Positions 1 through 9,403 of a DNA stretch of 64,000 nucleotides are shown in pieces. Source of the DNA: Zea mays (lineage: Eukaryota; Streptophyta; Magnoliopsida; Poales; Poaceae); NCBI RefSeq assembly GCF_902167145.1, contig NC_050098.1:111576207-111640206 (forward strand), read 5' to 3'. A program made the position numbers and the translations under genes. Under the pieces are notes generated by a model. That model saw only the letters and a list, made by a program, of their open reading frames with translations. It did not search any database and was not told the origin of the DNA. Each line of letters opens with the position of its first letter. Within the stretch, counting starts at the first letter, position 1.

Positions 1-112
1 GGCAGTGGCCGCAGACTTGCCAGTTGTGCTCATTCGCTTGTTCTCTCTAGCTCTCTTCTCACCAAATACTCTCCTGTGTCGAGTGTGCGCGGACGGTGAA
101 GTGAAGTTGTGT

Positions 113-480
113 GCGGACAGTCCGACAGCTTGTGGCAACATCCCATCAACATGTCTTCATCACGGTATCTTCAAATCTTGAGGATTTCATCAAATTTCTT
201 CAATTTTGAGATTATTTGGGTTTCCTCTCTGATCTGAAATTGAGCAGTGGGTTTCAAAATCTGATTGGTGGGATTGATAGTTCTCTTCAATGTGAATGCT
301 ATGCAAAATTTTGAACTTGTTTGGCTGGGTATTATCTGCAAAAACATCAAATTGAACACTTGTGGCGGCTAGGGTTCTTGGAGTCGCCCCTGGTCGGTCG
401 CGGACCGTCCGCCTGGTGGACGCGGACCGTCCGGGCCTCTAGCGCGGACAGTCCGGCCCCCTAGCGCGGACCGTCCGGAC
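113..480. repeat. cluster of GCGGAC-N-GTCCG palindromes upstream of the env-like ORF
   Basis: At least five copies of a 12-14 bp palindrome with core GGAC-N-GTCC lie at about 113, 404, 421, 444 and 467, just before the env-like ORF. The same motif is clustered in the element's LTR (3155-3690). The presence of an LTR-type regulatory array inside the element, directly ahead of an ORF, is unusual. Confidence 0.75.
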
Positions 481-519
481 CCTGGCAGAGCATTACCATT
501 CCATTCCTTTTTATAAGTT

Positions 520-2121
520 GTGATTGGTATCAATTATTTATCTATGGATGTCTGTCACCTTGTTGCAGTGGTTTTGGTGGTCTCTGCAAGAAACTTGCAG
601 GTCGCTTTAAATCCAAGCGCCCTCATGGCAATGATGATGACTATACACCGACCACTGATTCAGAGGCCCAATCCTCAGCTGGGGGGCACTGAATCCATGG
701 ATGCTGAAGATTTTCTTCATGTTCATCCTGATTATCCCATTGATATCCAAGGATGGACTTATCCCAAGCGGAGATTTTCTATGGCTGAGTACTGCTCTAG
801 ACGGACTGTGAACCAGTATGCTCTGCCATCTGATACAAATATCCAGTTTTTCCACACTCAGCTGCAGTTTGATGTCTTTTGGGGCACCCTGGTGGATACC
901 AATTTTCATAAGCATCAGGTGATTGATTGGTCCTTCTTGCTCAGTCAATCAGTCATGGAGGGTCTCATCCCCAAATTTGAAACATGTGGACTATATCAGT
1001 TTATGGGGCAACGCACCGATTTCAATGAAATGGCAGTTAAGCAATTCCTGGCTACCTCTGAGATTGACATTGCAGAAGAATCTATCACCTGGATGACTGG
1101 CTTCAAGCGCTATTCTGCTTCTTTTGCTGACTTTGCCACTGCCAACAGTCTGGACTATGGCACCATTTCTGCTGGGCTGGATCTTTATACTGAAGATAAT
1201 TTTGAGGATTTTGTGCAGTTTTATGAGCCAGCCAGGCTCGGTATACCCAGGAGGTTTGGAGAGACAGCAGGACTCAGACATCATCCTGCTGTCATCAACA
1301 AGATTGCCAGAGTCACCATTCTTCCCAAAAGTGGTGATAAGAGTAAAATTCGAGATAAGTTCTGGAACATAATACAGCACATCATGAATGGTGAAGTCAT
1401 GAACATTGTTCTTTTCATGATGAGGCAGCTTAATGATTTAAAAATGGACAAGAATCAAAACTTGGCATATGCTCCATACATTATGGCTCTCATCAAATCC
1501 AAGACAAGATTTGAGGGCCCATGCAAGATTGTTCACACTCCATTCAGGCCTTTTAAGAATGAGACAGGGTTTCTCACCAGGCCACTCACTCCATTCCCAG
1601 ATGATGAGGAAGACCCTGGCTATGAGGGTGGAGCAGCTCCTAATGTTGAGGGACAGCAGATGCCACCTCCTCCACCTCCTCCTCAGCCTCAGCACTATTG
1701 GGAGCCTGCTCCCGGATACTTTGATCCTTATTTTCACAATATGCAGCAAGGGCTGGAGACTCATATTGATGCTCGCTTTGATGGCCTGATGTCACATGTG
1801 GATCACCGCCTCGATGACATGCAGTCTCGCTTTGATAGTAACTGGGATGCACTCAACTCTGAATTTTCTGAGTTTCGTGATCAAATTCACACTAATGTCA
1901 CTGATCCCATCATGTCCAGGCTGAATAATATGCAACAGAGTTTTCAAGATAACATGGGTGCTCTCTCTAGTCAGTTTGACAATCTTTCTACAACTGACAA
2001 CATGCATGATATAAGTCAGAGGCAGCAGCAGCTCCAGCAGGATTTTGGCCAGTTCTCCTCCCTGTTTGACACCTTCAGCACTCATTACTACAACATGCAT
2101 CCTCCGCCGAGTGATCAGTGA
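520..2121 (+). CDS. envelope-like/accessory ORF of a Sirevirus-type element
   Basis: A 533-codon reading frame between the missing pol and the 3' LTR. Residues of roughly 60-360 look like a folded domain rich in aromatic residues. They are followed by a proline stretch (PPPPPPPP near residue 395) and a C-terminal third of helical repeats of the type 'HVDHRLDDMQSRFDS', likely a coiled coil. No signal peptide or clear transmembrane segment is visible, so true envelope function is unsupported. The position matches the env-like third ORF of env-class Sireviruses; a gag-like or generic plant transposon protein is the alternative. The N-terminal part is probably wrong as it stands: between about 545 and 685 another frame gives a more protein-like hydrophilic sequence, and the two frames meet at a run of six G (681-686), suggesting a one-base indel. 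Confidence 0.55.
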   Translation: MIGINYLSMDVCHLVAVVLVVSARNLQVALNPSALMAMMMTIHRPLIQRPNPQLGGTESMDAEDFLHVHPDYPIDIQGWTYPKRRFSMAEYCSRRTVNQYALPSDTNIQFFHTQLQFDVFWGTLVDTNFHKHQVIDWSFLLSQSVMEGLIPKFETCGLYQFMGQRTDFNEMAVKQFLATSEIDIAEESITWMTGFKRYSASFADFATANSLDYGTISAGLDLYTEDNFEDFVQFYEPARLGIPRRFGETAGLRHHPAVINKIARVTILPKSGDKSKIRDKFWNIIQHIMNGEVMNIVLFMMRQLNDLKMDKNQNLAYAPYIMALIKSKTRFEGPCKIVHTPFRPFKNETGFLTRPLTPFPDDEEDPGYEGGAAPNVEGQQMPPPPPPPQPQHYWEPAPGYFDPYFHNMQQGLETHIDARFDGLMSHVDHRLDDMQSRFDSNWDALNSEFSEFRDQIHTNVTDPIMSRLNNMQQSFQDNMGALSSQFDNLSTTDNMHDISQRQQQLQQDFGQFSSLFDTFSTHYYNMHPPPSDQ

Positions 2122-2766
2122 GGCCTCTCCTTTGTGGCAATTGATGCCAAAGGGGGAGAGAAGTGATGAGAAGTTGTCAGGCGTCTCCTTCAGGGGGAGT
2201 TGGTGGTTCTATGTGGACATTAAGACCATGCATATGCATTTTACCTTTTCATGCCGCTTTAGTTTATGTCTTATGCATTTGGAACTTGGTTTGATCTATT
2301 AACTCTATGTCGTATGTCTGTGGACTATTATCTGTACCTCTATGTCGTATGTCTGTGGACTATTATCTGTAATATTCTGTGGGATGAACTATGTTTTAGT
2401 TCAAATTACTCTGTGTGTGGTTAATCGAGATGTGATTATAATTGCTGCGCTCACTCTACGAATCATCTCTTGTATGCCTCGATAACCATGATTGTAGGAA
2501 AGTCTCCATCAAGCTCCAATATATTATGTGTGTTATATCTTCATCTCCAAATAATCCTGCACACACTTAGGGGGAGCCTTTCTTGCATACTGAGTTTTTA
2601 TTGGGATTTATCTATCTCTTGGACAGAACTTCAAATCAAGATAAGTCCTATGAAACTCATCTCCAAGATCTATCTTATACCTTAGGTATGAGAGAGATTT
2701 GGAGTAACTAAACTTCTCTTTAATATACTATGTGGTGTTGTCATCAATTACCAAAAAGGGGGAGAT
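2122..2766 (+). other. non-coding 3' region with repeated polypurine tracts
   Basis: No ORF of note. Purine-rich tracts of the form AAAGGGGGAGA occur near 2147, 2190, 2568 and immediately before the LTR at 2753-2766. Multiple polypurine tracts ahead of the 3' LTR are typical of Sireviruses. A perfect direct repeat (TCTATGTCGTATGTCTGTGG and following bases, about 40 bp) occurs at about 2305 and 2338. Confidence 0.6.
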
Positions 2767-3154
2767 TGTGAATCATCTAGGCCCCTTTGGTAATGTTTTG
2801 GTAAATAAAGACAACTACTTGTGGACTAACGATTCTTGGAGAAATAAGAATGCAGGGTTGGACCACATAGAACAGGAAATGTTGAAGAGTCATACGCATT
2901 GGTTGTGGATCAGATGAAGGCAAAGGTATAATATAGGTTTTACTTTTGCCGGTCTTGAGGAGTTTAGAGAAGATACATGACCGGATTAGTAGGCTAGATA
3001 GCCGTATTATTAAGAGGGGTCAATGACTTAGATCTGTGTAAAACTTAGTGCCTCATAGAGCATCAAGTAGTTGCATTTGCATGAGGACTAACAACGCTTC
3101 TCATTTCGTGAGTTAAAAGTTCATTCAAAAGCATGTTTGAAATTTGAGAAGTCT

Positions 3155-3690
3155 TGATCGCGCGGACTGTCCGGCCATTGGGGGCGGACCGTCCGCGATC
3201 CTCTAGAGGGTCCGGGGTCTGACCATTTGTGTTGACTCTGTGTTCTATTGCACTGCGGACCGTCCGGGCCTTAGGGCCGGACCGTCCGCAGTCCTGACCA
3301 AGAGGAAAGTGGCTTCGGGTCAGCCCCTGAATTATAGGCGGACGGTCCGCCTGTGAGGCGCGGACGGTCCGCATGTGTCTAACTCGGTTTTGGACAGGGA
3401 CTGTGTGTTTTTATAGATTTGTACTACGGACGGTCCGGGGGACCAGTCCGGACAGTACTGTCTCAGGTCGCGGACGGTCCGGGATTTATAGCCGGACGGT
3501 CCGCGTGTGCTAACTCCGTTTGATCCGAGGCTCGGGTGTTTGAAATTGCCAGGTCGCGGACGGTCCGGCCTTGAAGGGCGGACTGTCCGGACCCACCTTT
3601 TGAGTCAGCTCTGACATGTTTCAACGGTCATTATAGCTGTTATGGTGTACGGCGGACCGTCCGACCCTAGGGCGCGGACGGTCCGCGTGT
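3155..3690. repeat. array of about 13 GGAC-N-GTCC palindromes in the LTR
   Basis: Copies lie near 3163, 3184, 3256, 3281, 3340, 3360, 3428, 3470, 3492, 3557, 3579, 3652 and 3673, mostly as GCGGACCGTCCG or CGGACGGTCCG. They lie just upstream of the TATA box, the place expected for promoter-proximal control sites. The flanks (GCG...CGC) differ from the CACCGGAC/GTCCGGTG form in the Ji- and Opie-like LTRs of this window, but the core is shared. Confidence 0.85.
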
Positions 3691-3740
3691 GCGCAGAATT
3701 GCCCCCTTTTGCACATAACGGTTGGTTTTAGATGGGGGGC

Positions 3741-3748
3741 TATAAATA
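3741..3748 (+). promoter_or_regulatory. LTR TATA box
   Basis: TATAAATA preceded by a G run (GGGGGGC), directly downstream of the palindrome array. This is the expected U3 promoter position, with transcription starting about 30 bp downstream. Confidence 0.7.
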
Positions 3749-4454
3749 GAAGGGTAGCTCATGTGAGAGAGCTCTCTTGGCCATTCCTTGCACACATTGA
3801 GCTCATTTGTGATCCTCCAACTCACTCTCTCACACTCTTTGCTTGAGATTGCATTCTAGTGAGAGATTGAGGGTTCCTAGTGCATTTGCATCATTTGGTG
3901 ATTCTTGAGGCACTAGGTGGTACACCGAGCAAGCGTCGTTGGCTTGTTACTCTTGGAGGTTGCCGCCTCCTAGACGGCTCGGGTGATTGTCTCCGTTGAG
4001 CTCTCCAAGAAGATTGTGGAGAAGCCGCGGTGTTGATTGTGAGGGGTTCGCGCCTACCTCGCCGGAGCGGCAAAGGTGACATTAGTGGAATCGAGGTATT
4101 GAGTGATTTCTTGTCCACTTGGCTCAAAGATCAAGTCGTGTCTTGATAGAGGAGCAAGTGAGAGCTTGAAGTCCACCTCAACGTGGATTAGGGGTGATCG
4201 GCAAATCACCGATACCACGGGATAAATTTCGGTGTCTATTCCTTCTAGCATTACTTATTGCCTTGCAATTGATTAGTGTTTTGCTTATTGTTCTTCAAGT
4301 ATTCAATCTCCGTAGTTGTCTTTCATACATTGTTTACTTATTGACACTAGTAAATTTATTCCTCTTGTTGTATTGATTAAATTTACTTAGTATTGTTGTT
4401 TTTAGTCAAAACCGTCTATTCACCCCCCCTCTAGCCGGTGTCCTAGATCCTACA

Positions 4455-5694
4455 GACCCTATACGCCTTTGTATTTGAGTCATAACCAAACAAAAAACCC
4501 TTCTACAGCTTTGGGAGCAAACTTAGAATTTCTACCTTTCTTTACTAGAATATAACATTTGCTCCCAAATACATGAAAGTACGAAACATTGGGTTTGTTA
4601 CCGGTTAGGAGCTCATACGAAGTCTTCTTGAGGAGGCGATGAAGGTACACCCAGTTTATGGCGTGGCAAGTCGTGTTCACGGCTTCCGACCAAAACCGCT
4701 CGGGTGTCTTGAATTCTCCAAGCATTGTCCTCGCCATGTCTATGAGTGTCCTGTTCTTCCTCTCTACCACACCGTTTTGCTGTGGTGTGTAGGGAGCGGA
4801 GAACTCGTGCTTGATCCCTTCCTCCTCAAGGTACTCCTCCACTTGAAGGTTCTTGAACTCGGACCCTTTGTCGCTCCTTATCTTCTTCACCTTGAGCTCA
4901 AACTCATTTTGAGCTCTCCTTAGAAAGCACTTGAGGGTCCCTTGGGTTTCAGATTTATCCTGCAAAAAGAATACCCAAGTGAAGCGGGAAAAATCATCAA
5001 CTATAACAAGACCATACTTACTTCCTCCTATGCTTAGATAGGCGACGGGTCCGAAGAGGTCCATATGAAGCAACTCCAAAGGTCTTGATGTGGTCATCAC
5101 ATTTTTGGTATGATGAGAGCTTCCCACATGTTTACCTGCTTGACAAGCTGCACAAGGTCTACCTTTTTCGAAAGTAACATTTGTTAGACCTATCACGTGT
5201 TCTCCCTTTAGAAGCTTGTGAAGGTTCTTCATCCCCACATGTGCTAAACGGCGATGCCATAGCCAGCCCATGCTAGTCTTAGCAATTAAGCATGCATCTA
5301 GTCCGGCCTCCTCTTTTGCAAAATCAACTAAATAAAGTTTGTCGTCTAGTACACCCTTAAAAGCTAATGAACCATCACTTCTTCTAAAGACAGACACATC
5401 TACATTTGTGAATAAGCAATTATATCCCATATTACACAGTTGACTAACAGACAACAAGTTATATCCAAGCGACTCAACTAAAAACACATTAGAAATGGAG
5501 TGCTCGGATGAAATAGCAATCTTTCCTAACCCTTTCACCTTGCCTTGATTCCCGTCACCGAATACGATTGAGTCTTGGGAATCTTTGTTCTTGACGTAGG
5601 AGGTGAACATCTTCTTCTCCCATGTCATGTGGTTTGTGCATCCGCTGTCGATAATCTAGCTTGAGCCCCCGGATGCATAAACCTGCAAGGCAAA
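4455..5694 (-). pseudogene. pol: pol start: aspartic protease motif, GAG-pre-integrase and integrase core (Copia), broken
   Basis: Read from 5694 downward on the minus strand. The protease motif DSGCTNHM appears near 5645-5620, followed by the GAG-pre-integrase block with HRRLAHVG and CAACQAGK, and the integrase core with the acidic residues in HMDLFGPV, SDKGSEF and the YTPQQNGVVERKNRTL block. The reading frame follows gag in the same frame after a single TAA. A second stop falls in the SS*IIDSG segment, where the intact copy near 38930 has TGG, so it is a nonsense change. The frame is then open from 5628 to the insertion point at 4455, where the downstream reverse transcriptase has been separated. 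Confidence 0.88.
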
Positions 5695-8081
5695 TTAGGC
5701 TTGGGTCTTAGGTACCCAACTCTTGTTGGGTCCTACAAGGTTAGTAACAATAGCCTTAGGGACCCAAATGCAAGGTTTATCTCCTTTGCATTTTGCCCCT
5801 AATTTCCTAGCAATCACCTTCTTATCCTTTCTACAAATAGCAAAGGAAGCATTTAAAGCATAATAAATTGTAGAAGGTTCATTACTTGTTTTCCTAGGTA
5901 CATGAGCATTTCTCCTAGGCACATGATGAATGACATTTTTCCTAGCCAAACTTCTATCATGCATAATAGAAGAACTTGAAGCAAACATTGCATTTGAATC
6001 ATAAGCATGTGAAACAACATCATTGCAACTTCTATCATGATGAACATTCCTAGAATATCTCCTATCATGGTGTAAGAAAGCATGGTTCTTTTGAATACTA
6101 TTTGCCATAGGGGCCTTCCCTTTCTCCTTGGTGGAGATGGGAGCCTTATGACTTGTCAAGTTCTTGGCTTCCCTCTTGAAGCCAAGCCCATCCTTAATTG
6201 AGGGGTGTCTACCAACCGTGTAGGCATCCCTTGCAAATTTTAGTTTATCAAAATCATTTTTGCTAGTCTTAAGTTGAGCATTAAGACTAGCCACTTCATC
6301 ATTTAGTTTAGAAATGCAAACTAGGTGTTCACTACAAGCATCAACATTAAAATCTTTGCACCTATTGCAAATCGTAACATGTTCTTCACGAGAGGTTGTT
6401 TTACTAGCTATTTCTAACTTAGCACTCAAATCATCATTAACACTTTTTAGTCTAGCGATAGATTCATGGCATGTAGACAATTCACATGAAAGCATTTCAT
6501 TTCTTTTAATTTCTAAAGCAAGAGAATTTTGTGCTTCTACAAACTTATCATGTTCTTCATACAAAAGATCCTCTTGCTTTTCTAATAATCTATTATTATC
6601 ATTCAAGGCATCAATCAACTCATTGATCTTATCAATCTTAGTTCTATCTAAGCCCTTGAACAAACTAGCGTAGTCTATTTCATCATCGCTAGATTCATCA
6701 TCACTAGAAGCATAAGTAGACTTTTGAGTGTTTACCTTCTTCTCCTTTGCCATTAGACATGTGTGATGCTCGTTGGGGAAGAGGGACGACTTGTTGAAGG
6801 CCGAGGCGGCGAGTCCTTCGTTGTCGGAGTCGGACGACGAACAATCCGAGTCCCACTCCTTGCCAAGGTGTGCCTCGCCCTTGGCCTTCTTGTAGGCCTT
6901 CTTCTTTTCCCTCTTCTTCTCTTGTTCCTGGTCACTATCATTATCGGGACAATTAGCGATAAAATGACCAATCTTACCACATTTGAAGCATGAGCGCTTC
7001 CCCTTCGTCTTGTTCTTGTTGGGATGCTCCTTGCGACCCCTTAGCGCCGTCTTGAAACGCTTGATGATGAGGGCCATCTCTTCCTCATTGAGCCCTGCTG
7101 CCTCAACTTGTGCCACCTTGCTAGGTAGCACTTCCTTGCTCCTTGTTGCTTTGAGAGCAACGATTTGAGGCTCGTGGATTGGGCCATTCAACGCATCATT
7201 AACGTATCTTGCTTCCTTGATCATCATCCGCCCGCTTACAAACTGCCCAAGTATTTCCTCGGGCGTCATCTTGGTGTACCTAGGATTCTCACGAATATTG
7301 TTTACAAGATGTGGATCAAGGACAGTGAAGGACCTTAGCATTAGGCGGACGACGTCGTGGTCCGTCCATCGCATGCTTCCATAGCTCCTTATTTTGTTGA
7401 CGAGGGTCTTGAGCCGGTTGTACGTTTGGGTTGGCTCCTCTCCCCTGATCATCGCGAACCTTCCTAGTTTGCCTTCCACCAACTCCATCTTGGTGAGCAT
7501 GGTGACGTTGTTCCCCTCATGTGAGATCTTGAGGGTGTCCCAGATCTGCTTGGCGTTATCCAAGCCGCTCACCTTATGGTATTCATCCCTGCACAATGAT
7601 GCTAGAAGAACAGTAGTAGCTTGTGCATTTTTGTGAATTTTCTCATTGACAAATATGGGACTATCAGTACTATCAAATTGCATTCCACTCTCTACTATCT
7701 CCCATATGCTTGGATGGAGAGAGAACAAGTGACTACGCATTTTGTGACTCCAAAATCCGTAGTCTTATCCATCAAAGTGAGGAGGTTTACCAAGTGGAAT
7801 GGAGAGTAAATGAGCATTTGTACTTTGCGGAATACGAGAATAATCAAAAGAAAAGTTTGAATTGACCGTTTTTTTTTCTCGTAGTCGTCGTCGTCCTTTT
7901 GGGAAGAAGAGGACTCGTCGCTGTCGTCGTAGTAGAGGATCTTCTTGATCCGCCTCTTCTTCTTCCCTTCCTTCTTCTTTTGACTCGAGCCGGAGTCATT
8001 TGTTTTGTTGTCCCTCAGCTCGTTGAAGATGGTCTCCTTCTCCTTGTCGTTGACCACCATCCCCTTTCCCTTAGGATCCAT
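5695..8081 (-). pseudogene. gag: gag polyprotein of the Ji-like Sirevirus, broken
   Basis: It starts MDPKGKGMVVND at 8081 with an acidic, Ser-rich N-terminus. It carries the Copia gag core around SLCRDEYHKVSGLDNAKQIW, then a CCHC zinc knuckle (CFKCGKIGHFIANC, about 6995-6950), a long charged coiled-coil region and a C-terminus with repeated VWVPK-type motifs. This long C-terminal extension is a Sirevirus trait. Two lesions split the N-terminal part. One is a frameshift at a run of nine T on the + strand (about 7868), the other an in-frame TAA around 7765, just before MRSHLFSL. From 7740 to 5695 it is open for 681 codons. Confidence 0.88.
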
Positions 8082-8118
8082 CTCTTTGGGCGATTAGTCC
8101 CTTTCTTGAAGACAACGG

Positions 8119-8131
8119 CTCTGATACCAAT
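8119..8131 (-). other. primer binding site (initiator Met tRNA)
   Basis: The minus strand reads ATTGGTATCAGAGC immediately inside the 5' LTR, the standard plant Copia primer binding site complementary to the 3' end of initiator tRNA-Met. Confidence 0.85.
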
Positions 8132-9401
8132 TGAGAGCACCTAGAGGGGGGTGAATAGGTGATCCTATAAAAACTTGAAACTTAATGCCACAAAACTTGA
8201 TTAGGAGTTAGCACAATAAAGGCAAGTGGCTAGAGAGGAGTTCTTGCAAGACACGATAACCACAAGAAGATCAACACAGATAGACACAGTGGTTTATCCC
8301 GTGGTTCGGCCAAGTCCAACACTTGCCTACTCCATGTTGTGGCGTCCCAACGGACGAGGGTTGCAATCAACCCCTCTCAGGCGGTCCAAAGACCCACTTG
8401 AATACCACGGTGTTTTTCTTTGTTTCACTATATCCCGCTTGCGAGGAATCTCCACAACTTGGAGCCTCTCGCCCTTACAATTTGATGTTCACAAAGAAGC
8501 ACGGAAGTAAGGCCGGGATGAGCAACACACACAAGACACAAAATCAGAGCACAAACACGCACACAAGTCACAACTCAAGCTCACAACACAACCCAAAGAG
8601 TTCTCTACTCAAATGAAGCTCTAGTTGTTATCACAAGGAATCGAATGCGCGGAATTGGAGTCTTGGTGCTTAGGAATGCTTAGAGAATGCTTAGAGAATG
8701 CTTGGTGTCCTCCTCCATGTGCCTAGGGGTCCCTTTTATAGCCCCAAGGCAGCTAGGAGTCGTTGAGAGCATTCCAGGAAGGCAATTCTTGCCTTCTGTC
8801 ACTTGGCGCACCGGACAGTCCGGTGCACCACCGGACACTGTCCGGTGCGGATTTCTTTCCTGTTTTGGCGCAGCCGACCGTTGAAGATCCAGAGCCGTTG
8901 GCGCACCGGACACTGTCCGGTGCACACCGGACAGTCCGGTGCCCCCTTCTGACCGTTGGCTCTGCCACACGTCTCACGCGGATTACGCGGCCGATCGTTG
9001 GCTCGACCGACTGTTGGCTCACCGGACAGTCCGGTGCACCACCGGACAGTCCGGTGATTTATAGCCGTACGCCGCCGACAAAACCCGAGAGCAGCCAGTT
9101 CGCGAGAGCCAGCCTGGCGCACCGGACACTGTCCGGTGCACCACCGGACATTCCGGTGCACCCAGACTGCGCAGAGTCTTGGCTGCTCAGCCAAGTCTTT
9201 TCCAAATTGGTCTTTTCCTATTTCTAGCACTTAGACACAATACATTAGTCTCCAGAACAATGTACTAAGTCTTAGAAACATACCTTTACTCTTGATTTGC
9301 ACTTCTTAAGTCTTTGGCACAAATATTACTCAAAGCATTTGTGTGGAGCACTTAATCACCAAAATCTTATAGAAATGTCCCAAGGGTACATTTCCCTTTC
9401 A
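8132..9401 (-). repeat. 5' LTR (1270 bp) of the Ji-like element
   Basis: Starts TGAAAGGG (9401) and ends TCTCA (8132) on the minus strand. It holds four paired palindrome sites near 8808, 8901, 9019 and 9119. A TATA box (TATAAAAG on the minus strand) lies at 8733-8741. Confidence 0.88.
8806..9162. repeat. four paired CACCGGAC/GTCCGGTG palindromes
   Basis: Each site has two palindromes spaced by two to four bases, one usually with centre A or T and the other with centre ACT (GGACACTGTCC). Pairs begin near 8810, 8903, 9019 and 9120. Clustered palindromes of this kind are a published Sirevirus LTR feature; the strict pairing here is seen directly. Confidence 0.85.
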
Positions 9402-9403
9402 GT

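Larger units (their letters stand above)
1..4454 (+). mobile_element. 3' part of an env-class Sirevirus-like LTR retrotransposon
   Basis: The right-hand end of an LTR element lying on the + strand. It contains a large ORF just upstream of the 3' end, a stretch with several polypurine tracts and a complete 3' LTR (2767-4454) that begins TGTG and ends TACA. The right flank GACCC (4455-4459) is the presumed target duplication; its partner is outside the window. The element sits inside the integrase region of the minus-strand Ji-like element that resumes at 4455, so it is the younger insertion. Repeated polypurine tracts and clustered GGAC-N-GTCC palindromes are Sirevirus hallmarks, and an extra ORF between pol and the 3' LTR is known from env-class Sireviruses. 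No pol sequence is visible in the first 500 bases, so the lineage is an inference. Confidence 0.7.
2767..4454 (+). repeat. 3' LTR (1688 bp) of the env-class element
   Basis: It begins TGTGAATCATC directly after a polypurine tract and ends GATCCTACA, giving the TG...CA termini of an LTR. It contains a dense palindrome array, a TATA box and a transcribed-looking leader. The paired 5' LTR is outside the window, so its age cannot be estimated. Confidence 0.8.
4455..9401 (-). mobile_element. 5' part of a Ji-like Sirevirus (Copia), minus strand
   Basis: Read on the minus strand: 5' LTR (9401-8132), primer binding site, gag, the start of pol, then interruption by the env-class element at 4455. The 5' LTR starts TGAAAGGGAAAT and ends CTCTCA. 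The base next to it at 9402 belongs to a chromovirus pol gene, with GTATC (9402-9406) as the presumed target duplication. The reverse transcriptase half and 3' LTR would be to the left of the window. Gag and pol are both interrupted, so the copy is dead. Confidence 0.85.

Noticed and set aside
7895..8145. + strand ORFs opposite gag of the Ji-like element
   Set aside because: Shadows of the acidic/Lys-rich gag N-terminus on the minus strand.
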